Shown: one piece after another, positions 9,878-18,933 of the stretch
Layout of the letters: every line of letters starts with the position of its first letter
Position numbering within the stretch: position 1 is the stretch's first letter
Source of the DNA: Lysobacter sp. MMG2
GTDB lineage: Bacteria > Pseudomonadota > Gammaproteobacteria > Xanthomonadales > Xanthomonadaceae
Assembly (NCBI RefSeq): GCF_016735495.2
Contig: NZ_JAERQY020000001.1
Span: 1,116,001-1,180,000, forward strand
Direction: 5' to 3'
DNA length: 64,000 bases
Notes under the pieces: generated by a model
Told to the model about the DNA's origin: nothing
Databases searched by the model: none
Seen by the model: the letters and a program-made list of their open reading frames with translations, nothing else
Translations under genes and position numbers: made by a program

Positions 9878-10159
9878 TTACTTCTCGTCCTCTTCGTCTT
9901 CCTCGGACTCTTCGTCCTCGTCTTCCTCGTCCTCTTCGGCGTCTTCGTCCTCTTCCTCGTACTCGTCGCCGAAATCCTCACCGTCCCAGCGGAACTGGTC
10001 GTCGGCCACGAACGCCATCGACACCTGCCCGCCGGTCGTGCGCGTGCGCACCAGCCAGCCGCCGAACACCTGCGCGCGCTCGGTCACCAGGCCTGCACCT
10101 TCGGACGAACCGGTCTCGCCCAGCAATTCCCACTCGAGATCAAAAGCCACTTCAGTCAT
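9878..10159 (-). CDS. Small protein with extreme acidic C-terminal tail
   Basis: 93 residues, function not recognised. Residues 1-60 are ordinary (MTEVAFDLEWELLGETGSSE, then a possible beta-rich part QVFGGWLVRTRTTGGQVSMAF). From about residue 62 nearly every residue is Glu or Asp (runs such as EDEDAEEDEEDEDEESEEDE) to the end. It starts 6 bp after the aspS stop on the same strand and is followed 2 bp later by the GNAT gene, so it appears to be in an aspS transcript. Such tails bind basic partners, cations or DNA-binding surfaces in other proteins; that is only a possibility here. Confidence 0.8.
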   Translation of the reverse strand: MTEVAFDLEWELLGETGSSEGAGLVTERAQVFGGWLVRTRTTGGQVSMAFVADDQFRWDGEDFGDEYEEEDEDAEEDEEDEDEESEEDEEDEK

Positions 10160-10165
10160 TTCGTT

Positions 10166-11962
10166 TTACTTCCCTTCTTTGGGTCGAACCTGGATGTGCA
10201 CTTCCGCCAGCTGGACGTCCGGCACCGGCGACGGGGCGCCGGTCATCAGGCACTGCGCAGTGGTGGTCTTGGGGAACGCGATGACGTCGCGGATCGACTC
10301 GGTGCCCGCCATCAGCGCGGCGATGCGGTCGATGCCGAAGGCGATGCCGCCGTGCGGCGGCGCGCCGAAGCGCAGCGCGTCGAGCAGGAAGCCGAACTTG
10401 CCTTCCGCCTCTTCCGCGCCGATGCCGAGCAATTCGAACACCGCGCTCTGCATCTGCGAGTTATGGATGCGGATCGAACCGCCGCCGATCTCGTTGCCGT
10501 TGAGCACCATGTCGTAGCCGCGCGACACGGCGGTCTTCGCGTTGGCGCGCAGGTCGTCGATCGAATCGACCGCCGGCGCGGTGAACGGGTGATGCAGCGC
10601 GACGTAGCGGCCTTCTTCCTCGTCCCACTCGAACATCGGGAAGTCGGTGACCCACAGCGGCGCCCAGCCTTCCGCGACCAGGCCCAGGTCCTTGCCGAGC
10701 TTCAGGCGCAGCGCGCCCATGAAATCGCTGGCGGACTTGTACGTGGCCGCGCCGAAGAAGATCGCATCGCCCGTCGTGGCGCCGGTGGCCTGCACGATGG
10801 CGGCCAGCGTCGCGTCGTCGAGGAACTTGGCGATCGGCGAATTGACGCCCTCGCGGCCCTTGGCGGCGTCCTCGATCTTCATCCACGCCAGGCCCTTGGC
10901 GCCGTACTTGGCGGCGTGCGCGGCGTAGTCGTCGATCTGCTTGCGGCTCAACGTCGAGGCGCCCGGAACGCGCAGCGCGACCACGCGGCCGTCCTCGTGG
11001 TTGGCCCAGTCGGTGAAGACCTTGAACTCGCAGTTCTTGACGAGCTCGGCAATGTCGGTGAACTCCAGCGCGATGCGCAGGTCCGGCTTGTCCGAACCGT
11101 AGCGACGCATCGCTTCGGCGTAGGTCATGCGCGGGAACTGCGCCGCCAGCTCGACGTCCATCACTTCGCGGAACACGGCGCGGATCATTTCTTCCACCAG
11201 ATCCTGCACGTCGCGCTCGGACACCCACGCGAACTCCATGTCGAGCTGGGTGAACTCGAGCTGGCGGTCGGCGCGAAGCGCTTCGTCGCGGAAGCAGCGC
11301 GCGATCTGATAGTAGCGATCGAAGCCCGCCATCATCAGGATCTGCTTGAACAGCTGCGGCGACTGCGGCAGCGCGTAGAACTCGCCCGGATGCATGCGCG
11401 CCGGCACAAGGAAGTCGCGCGCGCCTTCCGGCGTCGCCTTGGTCAGGATCGGCGTCTCGATGTCCTGGAAGCCGCGCGAATCCAGGTAGCGACGCAGCGC
11501 CTGCACCAGCTTGATGCGCGTGCGCATCATCTGCTGCATCTCGGGGCGGCGCAGGTCCAGGTAGCGGTACTTCAGGCGGATGTCCTCGCCCGCGTTCTCG
11601 TGGGCGTGGAACGGCAGCGGCTCGGCCTTGTTCAGCACCTCGATCCGGGTCGCGACGACTTCGACCTGGCCGGTCCGGATCTTGTTGTTGACCGACTCAC
11701 GCTTGCGCACCACGCCGGTGACGCGCAGGCAGTCCTCGTAACCCACGTTCGCCGCGGTCGCGATGACGGCCGCGTTGGCCTCGCCCGCGCCCAGCGCCGC
11801 GTCCGTGGTCGGCTCGGCCACGATCTGCACGATGCCCTCGTGGTCGCGCAGGTCGATGAAGCACAGGCCGCCGAGGTTGCGGGCGACGTCGGCCCAGCCG
11901 CAAAGGGTGACGGTCTGGCCGATCAGGGCCTCGTCGACGAGGCCGCAGAAATGGGTACGCAT
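10166..11962 (-). CDS. aspS: Aspartate--tRNA ligase
   Basis: 598 residues from the ATG at 11960-11962. Class II aminoacyl-tRNA synthetase that charges tRNA with Asp. N-terminal OB anticodon-binding domain ([41 protein letters not shown]), then class II motif 1 and 2 ([20 protein letters not shown]), the bacterial insertion (GAD) domain (about 290-420), and motif 3 in [15 protein letters not shown] near the C terminus. Length and GAD domain mark the bacterial type; whether it also charges tRNA-Asn cannot be told from this gene alone. Probably first gene of an aspS-acidic protein-GNAT transcript. Confidence 0.98.
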   Translation of the reverse strand: MRTHFCGLVDEALIGQTVTLCGWADVARNLGGLCFIDLRDHEGIVQIVAEPTTDAALGAGEANAAVIATAANVGYEDCLRVTGVVRKRESVNNKIRTGQVEVVATRIEVLNKAEPLPFHAHENAGEDIRLKYRYLDLRRPEMQQMMRTRIKLVQALRRYLDSRGFQDIETPILTKATPEGARDFLVPARMHPGEFYALPQSPQLFKQILMMAGFDRYYQIARCFRDEALRADRQLEFTQLDMEFAWVSERDVQDLVEEMIRAVFREVMDVELAAQFPRMTYAEAMRRYGSDKPDLRIALEFTDIAELVKNCEFKVFTDWANHEDGRVVALRVPGASTLSRKQIDDYAAHAAKYGAKGLAWMKIEDAAKGREGVNSPIAKFLDDATLAAIVQATGATTGDAIFFGAATYKSASDFMGALRLKLGKDLGLVAEGWAPLWVTDFPMFEWDEEEGRYVALHHPFTAPAVDSIDDLRANAKTAVSRGYDMVLNGNEIGGGSIRIHNSQMQSAVFELLGIGAEEAEGKFGFLLDALRFGAPPHGGIAFGIDRIAALMAGTESIRDVIAFPKTTTAQCLMTGAPSPVPDVQLAEVHIQVRPKEGK

Positions 11963-12094
11963 GGGGGCTCCAGTGGATCGCAACGGTCCGGCGCGGGGCC
12001 GGAGAACCGTGCATTTTAGCGGCAGCCGCGGGCGTTGGCCCATGCGCGACCGGCGGTCGGGCGCCGGCGGATGCGGGCGTGGCGCCCGGCCCCG

Positions 12095-12409
12095 TCAGGC
12101 CTTGGCCGGCGGGTCGGGCTTCTTCTCGGCCGGCTTGGCTTCGGCGGGCTTGGATTCGGCGGGCTTGCTCCCGCCGGCGGCGGACCCCGAGCCGCCCTCG
12201 CCCGCCAGGTTGCGCTTCTTGTCGCCGTCCTTCTTGAAGTCGGTCTCGTACCAGCCGCCGCCGGCGAGGCGGAACTGCGGCGCGGTCAGCTGGCGGCGCA
12301 CCTGCGGCTCGCCGCAGGCCGGGCACTGCGCCGGATCGGCGTCCGACAGCTTCTGCAGACGGTCGAAGGTGTGGCCGCAGGCGGCGCACTCGAAGGCATA
12401 GATCGGCAT
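12095..12409 (-). CDS. FmdB-family zinc-ribbon protein
   Basis: 104 residues from the ATG at 12407-12409. The N-terminal 42 residues are a zinc ribbon: two CxxC knuckles in YAFECAACGHTFDRLQKLSD and AQCPACGEPQVRR, then the family's APQFRLAGGGWYETDF. The tail from about residue 70 is low-complexity, with a loose repeat of SKPAEAKPAEKKP that is probably disordered. FmdB proteins were named as putative regulators and are commonly beside aspS in Proteobacteria; the molecular role is unclear. It lies 132 bp upstream of aspS and is divergent from the PhzF-like gene. Confidence 0.9.
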   Translation of the reverse strand: MPIYAFECAACGHTFDRLQKLSDADPAQCPACGEPQVRRQLTAPQFRLAGGGWYETDFKKDGDKKRNLAGEGGSGSAAGGSKPAESKPAEAKPAEKKPDPPAKA

Positions 12410-12652
12410 GGCACCGCGGACATTGCGAAAGTCAGGCGGGCATTTTGGCGGCGAATGCTCGATTTTCAAGGTCATCGGGCCTTGCCGGCGGCCGGATCGG
12501 CCGACGCGCGGCCCGCAGATCCGCCATGGGCAGGTCCGCTCACGGACTCCTCGCGCGCACTTCCTGCGGCGAAACACTGTGATTCTGGCTCACGCGCGAG
12601 TTCCGCCGCACACGCGCCCTACACTGCGGATCCCCCCACGTCGGATCACGCA

Positions 12653-13564
12653 ATGGAACCGCTGCGCCTGTACCGCATCGACGCATTCACCACGCATCCC
12701 GGCGAAGGCAACGCCGCTGGCGTCGTCACCAACGCCGCCGGCCTGGACGAAGCCCGGATGCAGGCCATCGCGGCCGAACTGGGCCATTCGGAGACCGCCT
12801 TCGTCCTGCCCGCGCGCGACTCCGGGCACGACCTGCACATCCGCTACTTCACGCCCACGACCGAAGTGCCCGTGTGCGGCCACGCGACGGTCGGCGCGCA
12901 TTTCGCGCTGGCGCTGGAAGGCGCGGCGCCCGGCGTGCGCCGGCAGCTCACCGGCGCGGGTGTGCAGTCGGTGGAAACGCGCCGCGACGCGGATGGGATC
13001 GTCGTGCGCATACAGCAGAATCCGCCGACGTTCAGCCAGCCGCTGTCGCCGGACCTGGTGCACGAACTTGCCCTCGCGCTCGGTCTCGCTCTGGACGAGT
13101 TCGATCGGCGCGGTCCGGTGCAGTTCGTCAGCACCGGCCACGGCAAATTGATGATTCCGATCCGAAGCCGCGCGCGCCTGCATGCGCTGCGGCCGGACAT
13201 GACGCGCCTGGCCGCACTGGACGAGCGCACGGGCTCCCGGGGCTACTTCGTCTTCACGCTCGATTCCGAAGACGGCGGCGACGCGTTGACGCACGGGCGC
13301 ATGTTCGCGCCGGGCATCGGCATCCACGAGGATCCGGTGACCGGCAACGCGAACGGTCCGATGGGCGCGTGGCTGGTGAAACACGGGCTGATCGACACGC
13401 GAAACGGCGAAGTGCGATTCCGCGCGCGCCAGCGCACCGGCGAAGGACGCGGTGGCTTCATGGACGTCACGGTCACTGTCGACGACGGCGAGCCGGTGGC
13501 GGTGGCGATCGAAGGCCGTGCGGTGCTCGGCGAACGGATGGAGCGGACGGTCGAAGTGGCGTAG
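12653..13564 (+). CDS. PhzF-family phenazine biosynthesis-like isomerase
   Basis: 303 residues from the ATG at 12653 (MEPLRLYRIDAFTTHPGEGN). PhzF/YddE fold, two-domain epimerase/isomerase. Key family motifs: GEGNAAGVV, the acidic catalytic region LGHSETAFVLPA with Glu at about residue 47, VPVCGHATVGAHFAL, and near the C terminus GIHEDPVTGNANGPMGAWL. No phenazine genes are near, so a housekeeping isomerase of unknown substrate is more likely than phenazine synthesis. Divergent from the FmdB gene across 243 bp; no clear promoter was picked out. Confidence 0.92.
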   Translation: MEPLRLYRIDAFTTHPGEGNAAGVVTNAAGLDEARMQAIAAELGHSETAFVLPARDSGHDLHIRYFTPTTEVPVCGHATVGAHFALALEGAAPGVRRQLTGAGVQSVETRRDADGIVVRIQQNPPTFSQPLSPDLVHELALALGLALDEFDRRGPVQFVSTGHGKLMIPIRSRARLHALRPDMTRLAALDERTGSRGYFVFTLDSEDGGDALTHGRMFAPGIGIHEDPVTGNANGPMGAWLVKHGLIDTRNGEVRFRARQRTGEGRGGFMDVTVTVDDGEPVAVAIEGRAVLGERMERTVEVA

Positions 13565-13585
13565 GCGTACTGCGAAGAGCGCCGT

Positions 13586-13690
13586 CATCCCGCAAGCGGG
13601 ACAAGGGAGCTTGTCACTCTCCCGCCGCGGGAGCGTCAAACGAAATCAAAGCCCCTCTCCCGCTGGCGGGAGAGGGGTTGGGGTGAGGGC
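13586..13690. repeat. Cluster of GC-rich palindromes between convergent genes
   Basis: Three palindromes: about 13588-13600 (TCCCGCAAGCGGGA), about 13618-13632 (CTCCCGCCGCGGGAG) and 13652-13677, where arms CCCCTCTCCCGC and GCGGGAGAGGGG flank two bases and are followed by TTGGGGTGAGGG. The last is an intergenic repeat seen again, degenerate, near 39554-39580 and 60701-60724. Lying between the 3' ends of the PhzF and ABC-F genes, the hairpins may end transcription from both sides. Confidence 0.75.
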
Positions 13691-13736
13691 AAACTGTCGC
13701 GATGAACGCAGAACGAAGCAGCAGCGCGAAAGCCGC

Positions 13737-15578
13737 TCAGCCGTACAACGCCAGCAACGCCTCTTCCGCATCGGCCAGCTGCGCAGCCACCTGATCGCGC
13801 TGCTTCGACAGCGCCGCCGCATCGGTGCCACCGCCGGCATAGCGATCCGGATCGGCCAGATCCATGTCCAGCGTGTGCAGCTTCGATTCCAGCTCGGCGA
13901 CGCGCGCCTCGGCCTGCGCCAGCTTGTGCGCGTTGACCTTGGGAGCCTTTGCGACCGTCTTCGCTGCGGGCGCAGCGGCGACCGGCGCCTTCGGCCGCTC
14001 GGCCGCGCTGTCGCGCGTGCGCAGCCACACCGCATAAGCGTCGAGGTCGCCGTCGAACGGCTGCGCGACGCCATCGGCCACGCGCCAGAACGTCTCGCAC
14101 ACCAGGCCGATGAGATGGCGATCGTGCGAAACCAGCACGATCGCGCCGTCGAAACTCGCCAGCGCCTCGGCCAGCGCTTCGCGCATGTCCAGGTCGAGGT
14201 GGTTCGTCGGTTCGTCGAGCAGCAGCACGTTGGGCTTGAGCCAGGCGATCAGCGCCAGCGCCAACCGCGCGCGCTCGCCGCCGGAGAACGCGTCCACCGA
14301 CTCGAACGCACGGTCGCCCGGGAAATTCCACTTGCCCAGGAAGTCGCGCAGCTGCTGCGTCGCCACGCCCGGCGCGATGTCGGCCAGGTGGTCGATGGGC
14401 GTGCGGCCTTCCTGCAGCGATTCCACCGTGTGCTGGGCGAAGTAGCCGATGCGCAGGTCCGGATGGCCGCCGCGCTCGCCGCTGAGCAGCGGCAATTCGC
14501 CGACCAGCGACTTCACCAGCGTCGACTTGCCCGCACCATTGGGCCCCAGCAGTGCCACACGATCGCCGGCTTCGAGGATGAAGCCGATCTGGTGCAGCAC
14601 GGTGTGATCGCCGTAACCGCAATCGGCATGCGTCACGCGCAGCAACGCGTGCGGCAACTTTGCCGGCGCCGGGAACTCGATCCGCAACGCACGCTCCACG
14701 CGCACGGCTTCGGTGTTGGCCATCTTGGCCAGGCGCTTGACGCGCGACTGCGCCTGCTTGGCCTTGGCCGCGCTGGCGCTGAAGCGGTCGATGAAGCTTT
14801 GCAGGTGGGCGCGCTCGGCCTGCACCTTTTCGTGGGTGATCTGCTGCAGGCGCAGGTGCTCGGCGCGCTGGCGCTCGAAGGCGGTGTAATCGCCCGTGTA
14901 GAGCTTGCCCTTGCCGTCGTGCAGGTGGAGCGTGTGCGTGGTGATCTCGTCGAGGAACTCGCGATCGTGCGAGATCAGCAGCAGCGTGCCCGGGTACTTC
15001 AGCAGCCACTGCTCCAGCCACAGCACGGCGTCGAGGTCGAGGTGGTTGGTCGGTTCGTCGAGCAGCAGCAGATCCGACGGCGTCATCAGCGCACGCGCCA
15101 GGTTCAGGCGCACGCGCCAGCCGCCGGAGAATTCCTTCACCGCGCGCTCGTGCGTGTCGGGCGTGAAGCCCAGCCCGTGCAGCAGCTTGCCGGCGCGCGC
15201 GGTGGCATCGTAGCCGCCGAGCTCCTCCAGCAGATGGTGCGCATCGGCGACCGCCTCCCAGTCCTCGCGCGCCATCGCGTCGCGCTCCTTGACGATCGCC
15301 GCGTACACCGCGGCATCGCCGGAGAGGACGAAGTCCAGCGCCGGATCGTCCAGCGCGGGAGTCTCCTGCGCGACGCTGGCGATGCGCACGCGCGCGGGGA
15401 TGTCGATGTCGCCCTTGTCGGCCTCGACATGGCCCTGCAGGGCGGCGAACAGCGACGACTTGCCGGTGCCGTTGCGCCCGATCACGCCCACGCGCCAGCC
15501 GGCGTGCAGGGAGAGGTCGACGTTGGACAGCAGCAGGCGCTCGCCCCGGCGCAGGGCGAAATTGCGGAAGGAGATCAC
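13737..15578 (-). CDS. ABC-F family ATP-binding protein (YheS-like)
   Basis: 613 residues with two ABC ATPase domains and no membrane segments, the ABC-F plan; these act on ribosomes rather than in transport. Domain 1: Walker A GRNGTGKSSL (about residue 34), signature EFSGGWRVRLNLA, Walker B LLLLDEPTNHLDLD. A charged inter-domain linker (P-site tRNA interaction motif region, about 240-310: RQRAEHLRLQQITHEKVQ). Domain 2: GPNGAGKSTL, FSGGERARLALA, LLLDEPTNHLDLD. The C-terminal 90 residues form an Ala/Lys-rich then coiled-coil extension (VNAHKLAQAEARVAELESKL). Best match is the YheS type; no resistance role can be claimed. Confidence 0.93.
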   Translation of the reverse strand: MISFRNFALRRGERLLLSNVDLSLHAGWRVGVIGRNGTGKSSLFAALQGHVEADKGDIDIPARVRIASVAQETPALDDPALDFVLSGDAAVYAAIVKERDAMAREDWEAVADAHHLLEELGGYDATARAGKLLHGLGFTPDTHERAVKEFSGGWRVRLNLARALMTPSDLLLLDEPTNHLDLDAVLWLEQWLLKYPGTLLLISHDREFLDEITTHTLHLHDGKGKLYTGDYTAFERQRAEHLRLQQITHEKVQAERAHLQSFIDRFSASAAKAKQAQSRVKRLAKMANTEAVRVERALRIEFPAPAKLPHALLRVTHADCGYGDHTVLHQIGFILEAGDRVALLGPNGAGKSTLVKSLVGELPLLSGERGGHPDLRIGYFAQHTVESLQEGRTPIDHLADIAPGVATQQLRDFLGKWNFPGDRAFESVDAFSGGERARLALALIAWLKPNVLLLDEPTNHLDLDMREALAEALASFDGAIVLVSHDRHLIGLVCETFWRVADGVAQPFDGDLDAYAVWLRTRDSAAERPKAPVAAAPAAKTVAKAPKVNAHKLAQAEARVAELESKLHTLDMDLADPDRYAGGGTDAAALSKQRDQVAAQLADAEEALLALYG

Positions 15579-15785
15579 GGTGAAACCATGGAAACGGCGG
15601 ATCCGGGCTGGATCCGGGTCGCGTAGTCTAGCCGTTGGCCCGCTCGAACCGGGCCGCCGCGCGGCTGCTGACCGCCGGTTTACGTGGTTTGACGCAATCT
15701 GGCGCTCGCAACCGCGCGCTCAATCCCGGGTTGCATCGACGGCCCCCCGCCCACATCCTGAACAGGATCACCCTCTGGAGAGCCG

Positions 15786-17471
15786 ATGCATCACACGTCC
15801 CTGATCGCGATCCTCGTGGCCGGATTCGTCCTGGCCTTCATCTTCGGCGCATTGGCGCAGAAGCTGCGCCTGTCGCCCCTGGTGGGCTATTTGCTGGCCG
15901 GCGTCATCGCCGGACCGTTCACTCCCGGCTTCGTCGGCGACCAGACACTCGCACCCCAGCTCGCCGAAATCGGCGTGATCCTGCTGATGTTCGGCGTGGG
16001 CCTGCACTTCTCCCTGCGCGACCTGCTCGACGTGAAAGCGATCGCCCTGCCCGGCGCCATCGCGCAGATCGCATTGGCGACGGCCCTGGGCTGGGGCATG
16101 GCGCTGCTGCTGGGCTGGTCGCATGGCGCGGGACTGGTGTTCGGCTTGTCGCTGTCGGTGGCGAGCACCGTGGTGCTGCTGCGTGCGCTGGAAGAACGTC
16201 GACTGGTCGAGACCGCCCGCGGCCGCATCGCGGTGGGCTGGCTGATCGTCGAGGATCTGGCGATGGTGCTGGCGCTGGTGCTGCTGCCGGCGCTGGCGGG
16301 CTTGCTCCGCGGTGGCGAGACCGACGCGGTGGAAGTGTGGGAAGCCTTGTTCAAGACGCTCGCCAAGGTGGGCGGCTTCATCGCGGTGATGCTGATCGTC
16401 GGCCGCCGCGTCATCCCCTGGATCCTGGAACGCGTGGCCGGCACCGGTTCGCGCGAACTGTTCACGCTGTGCGTGCTCGCCATCGCGCTGGGCGTGGCGT
16501 TCGGTTCGGCGGCGATGTTCGGCGTGTCCTTCGCACTGGGCGCGTTCTTCGCCGGCATGCTGCTCAACGAGTCCGAGTTCAGCCACCAGGCCGCGGCCGA
16601 AACACTGCCGCTGCGCGATGCCTTCGCGGTGCTGTTCTTCGTCTCGGTGGGCATGCTGTTCGACCCGATGATCCTGGTCGAGCGCCCGCTGCAGGTGCTG
16701 GCGACGTTCTTCATCATCGTCTTCGGCAAGTCGGTCGCCGCGTACGCGATCGTGCGCATGTTCGGCAAGCCCAACAACACCGCGCTGCTGATTTCCACCA
16801 GCCTGGCGCAGATCGGCGAGTTCTCCTTCATCCTCGCGGGCCTGGGACTGCAGCTGGAAATCCTGCCGAAGGAAGGCCAGGACCTGATCCTCGCCGGCGC
16901 GCTGCTGTCGATCATCGTCAATCCGCTGCTGTTCGCCTGGCTCGACCGGCGCGAAGCACGCGACGAGACGGCGCGCACGCCCGCACCGGACGAACACATG
17001 TATCCGCCGATCCCGCCGGACCTGCACAACCACGTCATCCAGATCGGCTACGGCCGCGTCGGCAGCGAGCTGGGCCGGCTGCTCACCGATCGCGGCGTGG
17101 GCCTGGTGGTGATCGACGGCGAGGAAGACCTGGTCAATCGCGCGCGCGCCGCCGGCATTCCCGCGATCCGCGGCAACGCCGCCAACGAGCGCGTGCTGCG
17201 CGAGGCCGCGCCGGAACGCGCGCACACGGTGATGGTCGCGATTCCCAATGCGCTGGAGGCGGGCGAGATCATCGCCAAGCTGCGCGAGATCAACCCGGCG
17301 CTCACGATCGTCGCGCGCGCGCACAGCGATGCGGAAGTGAAACACCTGCTCCAGCACGGCGCCGATGGCGCAGTGATGGCCGAACGCGAACTCGCCCACA
17401 GCCTCGCCGAAATGGTGATGGCTACGCCGGTCTATCGCGGATCAAAGCACCTGCCGCCGGCCACGGCGTGA
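15786..17471 (+). CDS. Monovalent cation:proton antiporter, KefB/YbaL type with TrkA-N domain
   Basis: 561 residues. CPA2-family antiporter. About 12 membrane helices in residues 5-385 (LSPLVGYLLAGVIAGPFTPG; SVASTVVLLRALEERRL; LGAFFAGMLLNESEFSHQAA, the last typical of Kef/YbaL). A cytoplasmic RCK/TrkA-N nucleotide-binding domain follows at about 415-530 with the Rossmann motif GYGRVGSELGRLL and acidic VVIDGEEDL. Domain order and length match YbaL (561 here, 558 in E. coli). It would exchange K+ or Na+ for protons; the ion is not settled by sequence. yceH follows after 10 bp, so they may be cotranscribed. Confidence 0.93.
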   Translation: MHHTSLIAILVAGFVLAFIFGALAQKLRLSPLVGYLLAGVIAGPFTPGFVGDQTLAPQLAEIGVILLMFGVGLHFSLRDLLDVKAIALPGAIAQIALATALGWGMALLLGWSHGAGLVFGLSLSVASTVVLLRALEERRLVETARGRIAVGWLIVEDLAMVLALVLLPALAGLLRGGETDAVEVWEALFKTLAKVGGFIAVMLIVGRRVIPWILERVAGTGSRELFTLCVLAIALGVAFGSAAMFGVSFALGAFFAGMLLNESEFSHQAAAETLPLRDAFAVLFFVSVGMLFDPMILVERPLQVLATFFIIVFGKSVAAYAIVRMFGKPNNTALLISTSLAQIGEFSFILAGLGLQLEILPKEGQDLILAGALLSIIVNPLLFAWLDRREARDETARTPAPDEHMYPPIPPDLHNHVIQIGYGRVGSELGRLLTDRGVGLVVIDGEEDLVNRARAAGIPAIRGNAANERVLREAAPERAHTVMVAIPNALEAGEIIAKLREINPALTIVARAHSDAEVKHLLQHGADGAVMAERELAHSLAEMVMATPVYRGSKHLPPATA

Positions 17472-17481
17472 GTAAATCGCC

Positions 17482-18114
17482 ATGAACGAAACCACTGCAC
17501 AACTCACCCCGGTGGAAGCACGCATCGTCGCCTGTCTGTTCGAGAAGGAAGCGACGACGCCGGACACTTACCCGCTCACGCTCAACGCGATCGTGTTGGC
17601 CTGCAACCAGAAGACCGCGCGCGAGCCGACGATGGAACTGGAACCCGGCGAAGTCGGCAATGCCCTGCGGCGGCTTGAAACGCGCGGCTGGGTCAAGTCG
17701 CAGCACACCGCACGCGCCGAACGCTATTCGCACCGCCTCGAAGCGGTGCTGGGCCTGACCCGGCCGCAGACCGCACTTCTGACACTGCTGATGCTGCGGG
17801 GCGCGCAGACGGCACACGAACTGCTCGCACGCAGCGAGCGGCTGGCGAAGTTCGAGAACGCCGAGGACGTGCAATACGCGCTGGAACGCCTCGCGCAACG
17901 TGCGACTGCGCTGGTCGTCGCCCTGCCCCGCCAACCGGGACAGCGCGGCGAGCGTTTCGCGCACCTGCTCAGCGGCGAGCCGGACATCGTCGAATCCGCG
18001 CCATCGAGCGAACGCAGGACGTCGACCGACGACCGCATTGCCCAACTGGAGCAACGCGTGGCCGAACTGGAAGCGCGCTTGGACGCGATGGGCGGCGAGC
18101 GCGATTCCGGCTGA
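17482..18114 (+). CDS. YceH family protein (DUF480)
   Basis: 210 residues. Opens with LTPVEARIVACLFEKEATTPDTYPLTLNA, the DUF480/YceH signature, and has EPGEVGNALRRLETRGWVKSQ, consistent with two winged-helix domains. The C terminus has a short coiled coil (RIAQLEQRVAELEARLDAM). The family is a conserved gammaproteobacterial protein of unknown function, presumed DNA binding from its fold. Sits 10 bp after the antiporter gene and is convergent with cobS. Confidence 0.92.
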   Translation: MNETTAQLTPVEARIVACLFEKEATTPDTYPLTLNAIVLACNQKTAREPTMELEPGEVGNALRRLETRGWVKSQHTARAERYSHRLEAVLGLTRPQTALLTLLMLRGAQTAHELLARSERLAKFENAEDVQYALERLAQRATALVVALPRQPGQRGERFAHLLSGEPDIVESAPSSERRTSTDDRIAQLEQRVAELEARLDAMGGERDSG

Positions 18115-18122
18115 TCCGGAGC

Positions 18123-18156
18123 CGTCGTCATCCCGGCGAAGGCCGGGACCCAGGGC
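18123..18156. repeat. REP-like palindrome between convergent yceH and cobS
   Basis: TCCCGGCGAAGGCCGGGA at about 18131-18148, with flanks CGTCA and CCCAGG that match the elements at 9229-9331. It occupies the 72-bp gap where the yceH and cobS transcripts meet and could act as a bidirectional stop; no T-run accompanies it. Confidence 0.6.
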
Positions 18157-18186
18157 CTCAGCGCATGGGCACTCCTTCCGCGGCCC

Positions 18187-18933
18187 TCACGTGCCGGAAT
18201 ACAGCGCCAAGCCGACCAGCACCGACGCTTCGACCAGTTCCACCAGCGCGCCTGCGGTATCGCCGGTGATGCCGCCCAGGCGGCGCATGCACGCGCGCCG
18301 CCACATCACGAACACCACTACGGCGCACGCCAGCGCGATCGCGCCGCGCCATCCTGCCAGCGCGCACGCCGTCGCACCCAGCAGCAATGCCAGTGCGCAC
18401 GCGACGCGCGGCGCCTCCGCCAGCCCCGTGCCCAAGCCGCCGCTGCGCACATAGGGCGTACCGATGAATGCTGCCGTCACCGCCATGCGCGCGAGCAGCG
18501 GCGCGATCCACAACGATGCCCATGCGCTCGGCGCGATGCTTGCCAGCGCAGCGAACTTCAACAGCAACAGCAGCACGAGCGCGGTGACGCCGGCCGGCCC
18601 GCTGCGGGGGTCCTTCATGATCTCGAGCGTGCGCGCACGGCGTTCGTCCCACGTGCCTGCCATGCCGCCGATCCACGCGTCCGCGCTGTCGGCCAGTCCA
18701 TCCAGATGCAATGCGCCCGTCAGCGCGACCCATGCGACCAGCAGCAGTGCCGCGCACAGCAACGGCTTATCCGCAGGCAAGGCCCAAGCGAGCGCGCACA
18801 GAACTGCGCCGATAAGCGCTCCGACCAGCGGATACCAGGCCAGCGATCGCACTCGTGCCTGCGCATCGTCGAACACCTTGATCGGCACCGGGATGCGCGT
18901 CAGGAACCCCAGCGCGACCAGCAGCCCGTTCAC
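18187..18933 (-). CDS. cobS: Adenosylcobinamide-GDP ribazoletransferase CobS
   Basis: 248 residues from the GTG at 18931-18933, which overlaps the cobC stop (GTGA); upstream ATG codons give residues unlike CobS. Integral membrane enzyme joining adenosylcobinamide-GDP and alpha-ribazole (or its phosphate) to make cobalamin. Motifs: GFLTRIPVPIKVF at the N terminus, the acidic HLDGLADSADAWIGG (about 68-82), and RRARTLEIMKDPRSGPAGV. Six or more membrane helices. Last gene of the riboswitch-led operon. Confidence 0.96.
   Translation of the reverse strand: MNGLLVALGFLTRIPVPIKVFDDAQARVRSLAWYPLVGALIGAVLCALAWALPADKPLLCAALLLVAWVALTGALHLDGLADSADAWIGGMAGTWDERRARTLEIMKDPRSGPAGVTALVLLLLLKFAALASIAPSAWASLWIAPLLARMAVTAAFIGTPYVRSGGLGTGLAEAPRVACALALLLGATACALAGWRGAIALACAVVVFVMWRRACMRRLGGITGDTAGALVELVEASVLVGLALYSGT

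Noticed and set aside
9884-9975. Microsatellite-like TCCTCTTCG repeats
   Set aside because: These encode the Glu/Asp tail of the small acidic protein; they are coding, not a separate repeat element.
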